The translations under genes and the position numbers were made by a program. Below are positions 20,489-32,621 of a stretch of DNA of 64,000 nt, in pieces; positions within the stretch are counted from its first letter, which is position 1; each line of letters opens with the position of its first letter. This DNA is from Calendula officinalis (Eukaryota > Streptophyta > Magnoliopsida > Asterales > Asteraceae), in assembly GCA_963853835.1 (NCBI GenBank), contig OY970829.1, positions 74,779,401 to 74,843,400 on the forward strand, read 5' to 3'. A model generated the notes under the pieces. That model was not told where the DNA came from. It ran no database searches and saw only the letters and a list, made by a program, of their open reading frames with translations.

Positions 20489-23243
20489 TGTAAGACCGCA
20501 AAATTTAGAAACCGTTTTTTTTAAAAGGTGCGGAAGCATAAGGATAATAATAAGTTCTAGGTTTAGGTTTACAATCCAAATGTCCCAAAATAACAAGGTT
20601 GCTTAAACGGTGTCACTTAACGAAAAGACTCATTTTACAAAACATATCAAATTGAGCTTGGTCATCCATTCCATCCAAGGCACCGATCAACCTGAAAAAA
20701 GTCAACGAGGGAGGGATTAGCACAAAGCTAAGTGAATGAACATAATCTACAAATTCTGTAAAGCACAACAAGCAAGCACAAACATCTTCACGATCGAAAA
20801 GCCACATAACCACATAATCACTGTTTGTTCGAGAAGCTCGGGGTCCTGCCGGAGCCTTAAACCATTGTTGGCCTAACAATGGTAACCGAAGGCCTGTACC
20901 CAACTCCCCGGGTAAACCCCCTTACGTGTAACGCATACAGGTAAGGTCCATTCCACCCATTAGTCGATACACTATGCCCAGCGCACTGACTTCTCAAACC
21001 TCGGTTGCCCACTAACCGAGTTGTTGTTACCAATTAAGCAAAGCCTCTTCACATATGTGCACATAACCTATTTAACTTAACACAAGTAAATAGGTACCAA
21101 ACAAGCAAGCTAGTTACAAAAAATCGCGTCGAAATGTATCACAGGCAAGTTCCCATCGCGAACCCAGAGTTCGCGTCGCGAACCTAGGTTCGCGTCCGGG
21201 AACCTGCCCGCGAAGAAATTCACGATCAACCCCAAAACTCCCTGTCACATGTTCGCGATCGCGAACCCTATGTTCGCGACGCGAACCCTGCACGCACAGC
21301 CCTTTCCTGCATTTTTCACCAAGTATGCAATTCCAAACCAATTGCAACTAAACACAAGTTAGAGATTAGATCCACTCACCGTTACTTCCACTTGTCGAAC
21401 TCAGAGGTCTAATATTTCTGAGTCTCGATCCCGGTTCCTGTACACCAAAGGAATCCCGAATTAGTATATAATTCCACCAAATTATAAACAATGTTAAATA
21501 TACATTTAACACTAACACTTGCACCACATGAATAACTAAACACTTGTAATATCACATAAGCATGTCATGGTCATGTTACACTTTTGCAATTCAAGTCAAA
21601 TACAACCAAGCCATATCTAACCAATTTAGCATATTACACCCAAACGGGTCGAGACCCGAATTTAACTACAACAAGTCAACATATTAAAATTTACCAAAAT
21701 ATGTAATTATCATGTTATTGTCATTCATAGACCAAGTCAATCCATACTAAAATACGTTTAGTCAAACTTTCACTACATTTACCCAAACGGGTCAAAACTT
21801 TATATTTGACTTTAGCACTTTCCAAACACCACTTTAAAGCTATAGTCATATCATTTAGCAATTCATAACTAACTAGTCATTTTATCAAGGTCAAAACCCA
21901 AGTCTAACTATTTTTGACTAATATTAACAAACACCAAAAATAACATATCTAACATGTTATTTTAACATAACTAGCAATATAAGTCACAAAACATACAAAC
22001 GACATTTTACACCAAGTAGTCACTTAAACCCAATAACTAGTTCATAATTGGACATAAACCACCCAAAACTATAAAACTAGCATTTATATCAAATCTTACC
22101 AAAACTGGACATGAACAAACATCAAAACCCGTAAAGCATACAATTGGCACATTTCCACCAACTAGTCATTTAACACATTGACTAGTTTACAATTTAGACT
22201 TAAGATCCATATAATCACTACTTCTAGCAAGTCATAACTAGTTACCCAATTCAACAAGATCAACACTTTTCTAAACTAAGTGTTTTTATTTATAATAAAT
22301 TTATGCTTTACAAATAACTTCTTATTAATCTTTTTCTATGAATTTCTTTGAAAGATCATTAATTTCTTGTACCATAGAGTCATGCTTAACCTAGTTGTAC
22401 CATAAGCTAATCCACTTGTACCATGGCTAACTCTTCCACACAAGGTCAAAACTCACCCACACAACACACACACTCACGTATATACACATACACTCACGTA
22501 CACACACATACACTTGAACAACCCACATGTATTTTCATGTAATCCACTTCTTAAACACATATAAACATAAATATATTATTATCATAACCAAACTAGCAAG
22601 AAACTCACAAAACCCAAAACCCTAGTTTAACACTTTGTAAGAACTTCAAGAATAAGGATAAAGGAACAAGATCTTACCCAAAAGCTACTATGAATCCGAG
22701 TTTTGAGCCAAATAGAAGAAGATTTGAGCTAGGTTTCTTCAAGAAAACACAAGAACTTGAAATGGGTTTCTAGAGAGAATTTGTGGGTTTTGTTAAAATG
22801 AAAAATGGAGAAGATATGATGAAGTGTGGAAGAAAAGAAGGAGAAGGAAAAAGGGTGGTCCTCCCCCTCTTCCTTGTCTGCCGAAGCAACACCAAAGGGG
22901 GGCCCACTTAGTCTTTTGTCTCTTATCAAGTTTAAACAATACAATACAAAAGATCCGGTTCGTAGTTAATTTATTTAAAATACCAAACGAACTGTGTTTT
23001 CAAAAATAAATACATTTTCGGAAACGAAATAAAGAGGATAATCCAAAAATATAAAAATCATAAAGTCATTTAAATGTTTCAGAAATCAGATATTTTAATC
23101 CCTTGATTAAAATATCACAAAATGACAAAAGGCCACACAATTCATTTAAACATTTAATCAAATAATTTCACATAAGATCAAATAGAATTTTATCATATAT
23201 CAGTATGTACCTAAAACTACTAGGTCGGTTTTAGGATGTTACA
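20489..23243 (-). mobile_element. Probable solo LTR of a Ty3-type element, about 2.75 kb
   Basis: The segment begins TGTAAGACCG and ends GGATGTTACA, the TG...CA ends typical of large plant Ty3 (Tekay/Del-like) LTRs. Flanks GTATA and ATATA match in four of five bases. There is no internal gag-pol. On the minus strand a CT-rich, leader-like tract (22740-22850) precedes GGTAAGATCTTG, suggesting minus orientation. The CpG-rich palindromes at 21169-21286 lie inside. The solo-LTR call rests on ends and composition only. Confidence 0.5.
21169..21286. repeat. Cluster of GTTCGCG...CGCGAAC palindromes
   Basis: Three near-perfect palindromes: GTTCGCGTCGCGAAC (21169-21183), GTTCGCGATCGCGAAC (21251-21266) and GTTCGCGACGCGAAC (21272-21286), with half-sites between them. 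They form a CpG-dense island in otherwise AT-rich DNA within the putative solo LTR. Confidence 0.8.
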
Positions 23244-24034
23244 ATATAAAATACAGATTACTAACTTTTGTTGAAATTGCACATTATCATCGTGAGTCAC
23301 ATAATTAACCAAAACATAAACATCCAAGTATAATCGCTAAATACCTTTTATATTGTACAAGCAATCAATTTATTCAATGACTATAAACAATTATGTTTGT
23401 ATGGCAAAAGGTTGATAACCGATAACTTAAACCAACCCACAATTGATCATTAATTCATTATACATAATGGGAGGCATATCTAACTCACCCAACTGTTATA
23501 GTTATAATAGTGTTTTGGAATTTGAACTTATATGATACATAAAGTTTTATTGAACTTTGCTAATAGCAACTTTCATTTATAAACCATTAAGTTATAGGTT
23601 ATATACTTATATGACCATTTAATATAAATATAATTAAAGTTTAAGTGATCTGTGTGAATATGTGAACTTACTTTGTAATTATGCAGTAATCACTTTATAC
23701 ATTTCTTATCGCGTGAACTTAAATTAAATCATTTATACATTTTTAATCACATGATTAATAAATTTGAAGATAGTTCAAGTAACTAGATGTGTTAGTCTCT
23801 ATATTGTTGGCCAACTGTATTTTTAAGTTCACGTGCCATAATAGCGATCGTTTATATATTATAAAAAGTCATATTCAGTTTAATGACCTCTTGGTTTTTA
23901 CTTTTTATGAATATGTTATCTAACTTCAGAAGGATAAACAGAGAACGAGTCTTAAGACTCAGAGCAATGTTTTCATTCACTATTAAAGCAACGTTATAGC
24001 CAAATATAAATATTGGTATTAACACAGCCAACAC
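23244..24034. other. AT-rich intergenic DNA, nothing recognised
   Basis: No coding potential, repeat end or RNA gene was recognised in this stretch. Confidence 0.5.
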
Positions 24035-24163
24035 TAACCAAAGGGTCATTGGCTATGTTTGCCTCTCATCCTTAAGGTTGAGGGTTCGAGTCTCATAGTG
24101 GACATAAGTGATATTTAAGAGTAAATTAAGATTTTTCATTCAAAAAAAAAAAAAAAAAAAAAA
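24035..24163 (+). mobile_element. SINE-like remnant with 22-base A tail
   Basis: A box B-like GGGTTCGAGTCTC (24083-24095) follows a degenerate box A region, and the unit ends in an uninterrupted A-run (24142-24163). No target duplication was confirmed, so the 5' boundary is approximate. Confidence 0.45.
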
Positions 24164-24304
24164 CCCGCCAACACCACCCCGTCCTTTGTGCCAAACCCAT
24201 GCCAAAAACCATGCGCCAAACATTTAAACATATCTTTTATATTTTTGTAAATTTTGTTGTTTTGGGCTATTTTTTGCGAGTCGTAAAGGAATGTTATAGA
24301 GATA

Positions 24305-24567
24305 CTCCCTCCGTCCCACAAAAAAGTTTTCATTTCCCTTTGGCACAAGATTTTAGGTGATAGTTAGTGGTGGGGTCATTGGTATTATTTTGATTAAAAT
24401 ATAAGGTTGGTTTGGAGAGAGAAAGATAATTAGTGGATATTATTGATGAGGTTCTTAATAATAATAGTATTTTATTGTGTGGAGCCCACCACATGTGAGA
24501 AATGGGAACTTTTTTGTGGGACAAAAGCTCTAGGAGAAATGGGAGCTTTTTTGTGGGACGGAGGGAG
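24305..24567. mobile_element. Stowaway MITE, 263 bp
   Basis: Perfect inverted ends CTCCCTCCGTCCCACAAAAA with TA target duplications (24303-24304, 24568-24569). This is a Tc1/mariner-type Stowaway element and is homologous to the one at 28433-28683. Confidence 0.9.
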
Positions 24568-24569
24568 TA

Positions 24570-25345
24570 TTAAACAAGAGATGATAATTTTGAAGTGAGT
24601 GTTAAAATTATGTTAATGAGGTAATGACACCTTTTGCTTTTAATCATTAAACTTCTCCGTTCTTCACAAAAAAACAATTACAGAAAATAAAATAAAAATA
24701 GAATGTCGCTTTCTGATGTTATACCTTTTCCTATAAAAAAATAAAAAGTAACGACAGTTTTAGTCTCCCACATGTAAATAACAACGTCTTAAAATACCAA
24801 CTACACTAACAAATACAAAATGTCTTGATCACAACACGGTCAATGTGTATATTGAATGACATATTGATGGCAACAAACAAAACTAACCAACCTGGATGGA
24901 AAATGAAACCTCTAACGTTATTAACTACTCAACAACATGAAAGATTTTAATTGAACTAATTCACTCAAGTGTAAGTGGAGTTTTAATTCGGGTGTAAGAC
25001 CAGTCGTTTTAATGTTGTAAGACTCTACTTTTATAATGTATTATCGTGGGATAACCTACATAGTAATTTACCCAGACTACTGATTTAGCACGTAACAGCG
25101 GGTCAGATTTGTACTCGGATTGAGAACTTAGCTTGAAGACAACTAGGCTTGAGAGCTTAGCTTGAGAAAACAGTTTGAGTGAGTACAAAAAAAAATGACG
25201 TAAATTTAATGAGTAGTTTAGAGAATATATATTATGTTGTTAAAAGAAAAGTTAAAGTAAAAGTAACGTTCATATCATTTATGTTTTCTAAATAAAAACT
25301 ATGGTAGATGATCACCCTAGATGACCAACTATGTATTCAAGAATA
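24570..25345. other. Intergenic DNA, nothing recognised
   Basis: AT-rich spacer between the Stowaway element and the Helitron-like end. No exon or RNA gene was seen. Confidence 0.45.
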
Positions 25346-25560
25346 CTAGCAGGGTACCGTGTAATGCGGCGGCGGGTACCCGTAACTAAATTGTCCGACA
25401 GAAAAAGAAATTATTGACCGGGCGTTTTAAGTTTATGCGTTATGTTGGATGTTTTTTTGGGATAAACCAAGGTATCAAGTAGATCAATTGGTTAACACAC
25501 AGTACGTACTCGCAAAAGGTCTTAGGTTCGAATCCGCTAACCAATATTTTTTTTATTATG
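25346..25560 (-). mobile_element. Helitron-like 3' end with adjoining tRNA-like (SINE) module
   Basis: On the minus strand the sequence ends GGTACCCTGCTAG followed by T, the CTAG|T terminus used by plant Helitrons, preceded by a GC-rich hairpin-capable stretch (CCGCCGCCGCATT). Nearby on the plus strand are a box A-like TAGATCAATTGGTTAA (25479-25494) and box B AGGTTCGAATCC (25524-25535). The same combination occurs in inverted orientation at 62440-62686, so it is one repeat family. The 5' end was not found. Confidence 0.45.
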
Positions 25561-25774
25561 TGGTGTTTAAGATGTTTCCCAAGGTAGAAATTTAAGATTA
25601 AGTTTAAGATTAAGACCTTATAAACTTAAAAGACCTAAATACTTTGAGAAAAAGTAAGATAAGATAAAATAAGATAAGATATGTCCTAATAAAACAATTG
25701 ATCTTTCTCTAACCTTTTTTTAAGTCCACTACTTAACACACACAAGATCATACATATCACTTGATCTCCACACC

Positions 25775-26296
25775 ATGTCTTCGAATGGCGAACCGACTTC
25801 TTTCGAGCTGCAAGACTCAATACCCATCATCGACTACTCCTTACTCATCTCCGGTAGTGCAGATGAGCGTTCCAAAGTAGTCCAAGATCTCGGTAATGCT
25901 TGCAAAGATTGGGGCTGTTTCATGGTAATTAAAGTGATCGTTCATCTTTTTTTTAAATGATTACAAATTGACCAATATATGATTTGTGTTTTGTGTTTTG
26001 TAAGCTGGTGAATCATGGGATACCGGAGACGTTGATCCAAAAGATGATGGATGCAGTGAATGAGTTTTTCAATATGACAAAACAAGAAAAGCTTGAATTT
26101 GAAGCTCATGGTATATTTGATCCCGTTAGATATGGGAGCAGCTCAAATAAGGTTGAACAATATAAAGACTCGTTGTGGAGGGAGTTTCTTCGGTTCATTA
26201 CTCATCCAGATTTTCATGGTCATAATAAACTTTCAGGGTTCAGGTACGCTTATTAACCAGATATAATTACCAAAATAGATAATAAAAAAATGCACT

Positions 26297-26336
<40 letters not shown>

Positions 26337-28307
26337 TACCGTCTCAAATCTTTCCAAAATAGACCAATCCGAATTGATTTTTTGTGTGCTACTTGTGGGA
26401 CCCCGGACTTTTTTATACGACCAATTGATTTTTGTGCGAACAACCATTTTTTATGCGACTGATATAGAACCTGGCCATTTTTTTACGACCTGAGCATTTT
26501 TAACGATCAGACCATTTTTTGTGCGACTAGATAACACTTGTCAAATTTTATGTAGAATTGCACAGGTCGTACGATCGCAACGTCGGTTTAAAGAAAGATT
26601 CGAAAGTTTGAGTATTTTTTGAGAATTTTGGATTTTATGTTAGGGGTGTTCGTTCATGGGCAGCTGGTTTTAGGTTTACGGGTTACTTGGGTTGAATTAT
26701 TTTCAATTTCAAACCAGCCACATCAACCAAACAGCTCAGAATAAAAGGTGTTCAAAAAAATATTGGATCAAAAATTAAATTCGTATTTAAATGCAAAAGC
26801 TGAACGATAGTTAGTAGAAACAGACAAAGTAATAAAAAACTTAAAAATTCATTAATTAGTTAGTATAAATTTAAATAAAATTCTTTATGTGAAATATGTA
26901 ATGGTATAATTAGATCATGAATATAATTTTAATACCCACTGCCAATTAAAATAAGGAGCACTTTTTCATTTCCCTAGCTCTCACAATATTTTCCAGCATA
27001 TACATGAGAGAATCTTAAATTTATAGTTTACGGATATAGAATTTGGCTTATGTATCAATAAATTTAGGATGTTGATAAATGACTATAGTTTTTTTTTAAT
27101 AGCAATCAATTAATTAACCTTGTATATATTAACGAAAAGTTATATTTCCGTCCCTGACTATAACAACGTTTTTATCGACAAGTTGTTGGGTTCTGACTGG
27201 ATTTGTGGGTACGGCAGTGAGGTTGCATTGGACTATGTCAAAAGGACAAGAGCAATCGTGTTGGAGTTGCTAAAAGCGGTGGCAAAAACATTAGGATTTG
27301 AGGAATCGTATATGCACGAACAACTGAATTTTGACTCGATGTTTCAAGTTTTAGTGATCAACAACTACCCGTTTCACTCGGAATCTGGTAAATTACGAGG
27401 GTTGATGCCGCATTCAGATGGTGGCTTTATGACCTTGCTCTATGAAAACGGGGTTCCGGGTCTTGAAATTCTTCATAACGGGAAATGGATTAGTATGCCT
27501 AGTGTACCTAACGCTTTCTCGGTGCACACTGCTGATCATCTCGAGGTTAATCTGATATAGACTCAAAAATAAGAATACAGATTGGTCCAGTTGTTATTTA
27601 GAATACGTATGACAATTTAATCTAAAAATCACGTTGATTCAAATAATAATGTAGATTTGGGTCTTCAAAACATGTTCAACACATGAACATTAATTTTGGA
27701 AGCAAACTCAATTTTCATAAAATATTCAGCTAAACGCTTAAACTTTACAGAGTCTCAAACAAACCTTAAATAATGTCTAGATTTTTTAATACGCCAAAAA
27801 ACACAAATGGACTGAAAACTAGAGTTAAAAAAAGCAAAAGTTGAAAGAAAAAAGAAAATAAAAATGCAAATTTCAACTAAACTTTCGTTGTTGCTAAGTT
27901 ATGCCTATTTCAGTGCAGTCTCTAATTTTTTCACACAGTATTGGCTTCAAAGAACAAAAAAGTTCTATTCCTACATATTTGGGTCCAAGTCAAAATAAAA
28001 ACTACATCAACTTTATTGTTTGCTTGAGATAAATAATAAATGGTTGATGTAACAGATATTTAGCAACGGATTTTACAAGAGTAAGTTCCACCGGTCGGTA
28101 GTGAAGGACAAACGTACAAGAATCACACTAGTGAACACTCATGGTCCATCACTCGACACTGTGGTTGCCCCATCACCGAGAATTGTAGAACGTGAGAATA
28201 GTCTCCCTGGTTATCTTCCAATGAAGTATAGTGAATATCTGGAGTTGCAGGCCAGCCGTACTAGTGTTGGAAAACATGCCTTTGATAAAGTTAAACTTCA
28301 CATTTAG
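25775..28307 (+). CDS. 2-oxoglutarate/Fe(II)-dependent dioxygenase, gene A (4 exons, 322 aa)
   Basis: Exons 25775-25924, 26005-26243, 27218-27545 and 28056-28307 join to 322 residues, usual for plant soluble 2OG dioxygenases. The N-terminal DIOX_N part holds IPIIDYSLL and WGCFMLVNHGIPE. The C-terminal Fe/2OG fold has the metal ligands H195-x-D197 (MPHSDGG) and H251 (KFHRS), and R261-I-T263 where R-x-S usually binds 2-oxoglutarate. It resembles the DMR6-like oxygenase/flavanone 3-hydroxylase-like group; the substrate cannot be assigned. Exon 2 uses an unusual AAG acceptor (TTTTGTAAG). Exon 3 ends at GAG|GTTAAT, a weaker donor than the GTAAGT of gene B. Gene B at 41535 is a tandem paralogue with identical intron phases. 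Confidence 0.85.
26303..26334 (+). repeat. A32 homopolymer in intron 2 of dioxygenase gene A
   Basis: Uninterrupted run of 32 A, likely the tail of an old retroposon. The rest of intron 2 (26244-27217) contains recurring TTTTTTGTGCGAC/TTTTATGCGAC units and a TTAGGGGTGTTCG motif at about 26640 that may be a decayed hAT end. Confidence 0.6.
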
Positions 28308-28432
28308 TGACTATGTAAGTCGTCACTAATACGTTTTATCTTTACCTGAAACTGAAAACCTTAATCGGATTACATTGTCACATAATAAAATTTCGATTAT
28401 CTATGTTTTCCTTTATAAAATGTTCTATATTA

Positions 28433-28683
28433 CTCCCTCCGTCCCATAAAAAAGTTTACATTTCATTTGGGCACAATCTTTTAGGAGATAGTTAGTGGTG
28501 GGGTCCTTTGTAATACTTTTGATTAAAATATAAGGTTAGATTGGAGAGAGAAAATGTTTTATTGGTGGAATGATTGGTAATAATATTATTTTATTAGGTG
28601 GGTCCCCAAATTTGAGAAATGTAAACTTTTATGTGGAATAAAATTTTAAGGAAAATGTAAACTTTTTTGTGGGACGGATGGAC
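28433..28683. mobile_element. Stowaway MITE, 251 bp
   Basis: Ends CTCCCTCCGTCCCATAAAAA and the complement of GTCCATCCGTCCCACAAAAA, with TA duplications (28431-28432, 28684-28685). It shares its interior (AGTTAGTGGTGGGGTC) with the element at 24305-24567. It lies about 125 bp after the stop of dioxygenase gene A. Confidence 0.85.
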
Positions 28684-28733
28684 TACTATATACATCTCCA
28701 TTATAAATGTACATACCTTCTAAGAGCTCTCGG

Positions 28734-29002
28734 TGTGGAAAGGGGTATAACCCCGCCAAACCTCCTATAACTAAACTTTAACATCCAAACAACACATGCC
28801 CTCCCTCACGTTATACCTTTAACACCATGTTAAATGAATAACCTCATGTTATACAGATATGCCTTCCTTTTCACAATGCTTATAACGTTTCGCTATGGCC
28901 ATGGCGATGGAAGTTTAACGAAGCTTTGGCGGGAGTGATGGTGTGGGTATTGCGAAGTTATAGCTCTATAACGAGTCTATAACACCCCCGTACCCGGTGC
29001 TC
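28734..29002. mobile_element. PIF/Harbinger (Tourist-like) MITE, 269 bp
   Basis: Imperfect inverted ends GAGCTCTCGGTGTGG and GAGCACCGGGTACGG with a TAA target duplication (28731-28733, 29003-29005), the 3-bp TWA target of Harbinger elements. Confidence 0.65.
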
Positions 29003-29005
29003 TAA

Positions 29006-29331
29006 GACTAATTCATCGGGTTTTAGGCTTTTAGCCATTATCGAGCCGAACATCAGCACCTATGTTGGTTGACCCAAAAGAATTTTATTTAGCCTAGCCA
29101 ATTAACTAGGGTAAGTAATTGTTAATCCCATAAAGAACATACTGGTTAACAAATTTTTATACTTGATTGATCACGGGATTTTGAATTTTATGTATTAAAG
29201 TTAATCAAGATTAATAAAAGCAACGAAATTGAAAAGGCAAAAAAGTTAATTGAAAAGGTTGTAAACAAGATGATCGTATGAGTTTACTCTCGGGTTCGAT
29301 CATATTTGATAAAAAGTTACGTATTTGGTTG
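29006..29331. other. Short spacer before retroelement copy 2
   Basis: AT-rich, non-coding. It ends in GGTTG, the target-site copy of retroelement 2. Confidence 0.5.
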
Positions 29332-29949
29332 TGTTGGAACAAAATCACATTTCAACTTATTACTGATGCTTCAGTTAGTACTGATCATACTTAGTACTGA
29401 TGGGGCAGAATTGTTTATTACTGATGAAGTTGATACTAGTGAAGACTATAACTTAGTTACTACTGATCAAGCTTATTGAAGATACTACTGATCAATAGTA
29501 GTTACTACTGACGATGGATCTGGACTTACTACTGATCACCAAAGTTACTACTGACGTTACTTATTTACTACTGGTGATTGCAGAATACTACTGATGAGCT
29601 TATATGGAACATATCGAGTCCGAGATCTTCGTAGAGATAGTTATAGCATGTAAATCAATGTATATCTATAGAATTCGAATGTAAATCAAGTCCTAGAATA
29701 ACTAGGGTAAATAGTTTAGCTTCAAGGACTATTATAAATAGTTCCTTACGAATTGTAAACGTACGTGTGTATTGTTAACTCGATAATATACATTGAAGCT
29801 TTTTGTGAAACTGTGTTCTTAATATTTTCGTTTATTATTTACAGTTCATTGTTCTTAATATTTTGATATAGTGTTGATCCGCTGCAACTTCTATTATCAA
29901 TTAGATCTAAGGTGTTTATTAACTTCTTCATATTTAATCGATCCTGACA
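29332..29949 (+). repeat. 5' LTR of copy 2
   Basis: 618 bp. Seven exact ACTACTG motifs plus degenerate ones (ATTACTGAT, AGTACTGAT) in U3. It differs from the 3' LTR at about six sites, for example T/G in the CACATTTC/CACAGTTC region near the start and T/G near the end. Confidence 0.95.
29733..29740 (+). promoter_or_regulatory. TATA box of copy 2 LTR
   Basis: TATAAATA, the best TATA match of the three LTRs, about 150 bp after the ACTACTG array. Confidence 0.65.
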
Positions 29950-29951
29950 AG

Positions 29952-29963
29952 TGGTATCAGAGC
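29952..29963 (+). other. Primer-binding site of copy 2
   Basis: TGGTATCAGAGC two bases after the LTR; initiator tRNA(Met) type. Confidence 0.9.
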
Positions 29964-30039
29964 TTATTGGTTCTAGATCTACTATTTGTTAAGAACAGCA
30001 AAAAGTTTTAATCTTTAAAACGCACACATATTATTAATC

Positions 30040-32607
30040 ATGACTGATAATAATGAAAGCACTCAGGCCAACAAAATCCCTATACTCACTCCCAACAACT
30101 TTGGGATGTGGAAGAATCGTATTAAGCAATACATGCTTATCACTGATTATTCCATGTGGGAAGTTGTCCTTGAAGGAAACAAAACTGGTCCTGGACAAGC
30201 AAGCAGCTCTGTAACTGAAGCAGACAAACTTAAGTGTGAGAAGGAGAAGAAAGACAAAGGAATCGAACTCAAAACTCTAAGCACTCTCTTACTGGCCATT
30301 CCTAACGACTATCAACATCTTTTCGTTGAGTATGATGATGCAAAGGTGCTATGGGAAGCACTGGAGAAAAGACTCGTTGGGACCAAGAGCACCAAAAGGA
30401 ACATGAAGTCTGTTCTCAAACAAGACTTTGAAAACTTCAAAGGAAAGCCCAATGAAACACTCACTCAAGTGTTTGACAGATTCAACAAGCTAATTGGTGA
30501 ACTTAACCAAGTTGGGGTTAAGATGGATCAAGAAGATGTCAATATGAAGTTCCTAAGATCTCTTAGTGAAGAACGGGCCATGTATACAGTGGTATATAGA
30601 CAGAGAGATGCACTAGAAGAAAAGGAGTTAGATGAACTCTACAATGATCTCAGAGTATTTGAAACTGAGGTAAATCAAAAGAACCCTTCTATTTCTTCTA
30701 ATAATGCTGCATTTGTCTCTAGTACAGGTCTAGGTCAAGAAACTTCCATAGGAAAGGCTGCATATTCTGAGGATGCTGCAAGAGAATCCCTTTTTACTAG
30801 TCATGTGCATTCTGCACTGATTAGTGATGACTTGGAACAATTAAATCCAGATGATCTTGAGGAGATGGACCTTAAATGGCAAATGGCTATGCTGAGCCTA
30901 AGAACCAAAAGATTCTTAAAGAGAACTGGTAGGACAAGTCTCAATTACAACAAAGGTGACAAAGCTGGATTTGACAAAACTAAAGTCAAATGTTACAACT
31001 GTAACAACCTTGGTCACTTTGCAAAAGAATGTCCTCAACCAGACAAAAGATCAAAATCAACTGCTCTTGTTTCACAACAAGGACAAGGATATGACTGGAG
31101 CTTCCAAGCAGAAGAGCATGCTCAAAATCAAGCTCTCATGGCCTTTACTGACAGCAAATCTGAGGTAAAACCTAAACCTTGTACTTCTGAATGTATTAAA
31201 ATTGTTAAAAATTTAGAAAAAGAAAACACTAAATTAACTGAAGATTTAGCAAAAGCAGTAAGAAGAAATCATGAATTTGATGGTGTGATTACTGATCAAG
31301 AACATCAGATAAAGGTGTACCAGATGATAGATCAACGGATAAAGGAAGAATTACTTCAAGCTGTAGATGAGAAAGAATTTTATGAATTAAAAAATAAAGA
31401 ATTAACAAGTAAATTAGAAGAATGTCAACTTGAAATTGAACAGAATAAATTAACAATTAAAAAGTTTGAAAGAAGTACTAAAATTCTTGATGAACTAACT
31501 AACAATCAAACTACAGAAAAAGTTGTACATGGGGTGGGATATCATGCTGTACCACCTCCATATAAATTCATTCCTCCACTTAAAAACAGTTCAGAAAGAA
31601 TCATTAATGAATTAAAAACTGAAAATCAAACTGAATCACATAATGAAACATCTGAATCAAATGACTCTTCTGATGATGATCAATCAATTGAATTTACAAT
31701 CTCTCAAACTGAATCTCCAAAATCAATTGATACAAGTTTTCACACAGCACAAAGTCCAAATGAATCTCCTAAATATGATGCATAAAATGTACCAAAAATT
31801 CTAAAAAGGGGAAATCAAAGAAATAGGAATCAACTCTTAGAACAAAGAAAAATCATAAAGGCTCAAGATAATAAATTAAAATGTGTTATTTGCAACAAAG
31901 TAAATCATTTAGCAAAGGATTGTCACTTCAATCCAATAAACTGCAAAGAGTTAAGGGAATTTAAAATCTTTAAAGAAAAAGCAAAAACACAGAAATTAAA
32001 AGATACTACTGGTCCTTCAGTAGTAAATAAAACAAAAACTCCAATTGCTGAAACACCAAGATTTGGAAGAAGTGCACCAAGGTTTGTGCATAACAGCAGA
32101 GTTGGAAGCCCAAAGAACAGCAATTACTTCAAGAACAATGGAAAATCCAATCAAAATAAACAATATTTTAAGTTTTCCAACACCAGTAAAAACTTTAACA
32201 ATTTTACTACTGGTGTTAACCCTAATTATAATGCTGTATGGTACCAGTACAAAAACACTACTGGTAAAAACCCTAATTACAAAAATACTACTGCTCCTAA
32301 ACCAACTTTCAAATATAATACTGGTGTCAACCCTAAAAACACTACTGGTTATTCTAAACATGGTAAGTACCCAAATACTACTGGTCCATCAGTAGTAAAG
32401 TATTCAAAAGCTAAAAATCATGGGTATAAACCAAGATCAGTAGAAAATTCAAACACCAGTAACATTTTTAAAAGGGCAGTAGTAAAACTAAACACCAATA
32501 ATAAACAGGTATGGGCACCAAAAATGTTTAAAATTAAATCCCCAAAAGCTTATTTCTCAAAGGATGAACCCAAGACATATAAAGCTTGGGTTCCCAAACT
32601 TAACTGA
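30040..32607 (+). pseudogene. Gag of copy 2, one premature stop
   Basis: Same architecture as copies 1 and 3 (UBN2-type domain, CCHC knuckle, coiled coil, second CCHC, NTTG-rich tail). A TAA at 31783-31785 ends the first 581 codons; the frame then continues open to 32607. The first zinc knuckle is before the stop and the second after it. Confidence 0.9.
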
Positions 32608-32621
32608 TCCTTTACTCACTT

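Noticed and set aside
20613..20903. Minus-strand 96-codon open frame as a gene
   Set aside because: No family resemblance, no splice context; it lies inside the putative solo LTR. The frames at 21114-21347 and 22729-22944 were rejected for the same reason.
25479..25535. tRNA gene
   Set aside because: Box A and box B are recognisable but no cloverleaf with an acceptor stem is present; the same holds at 4218, 24035 and 62440. SINE-like modules fit better.
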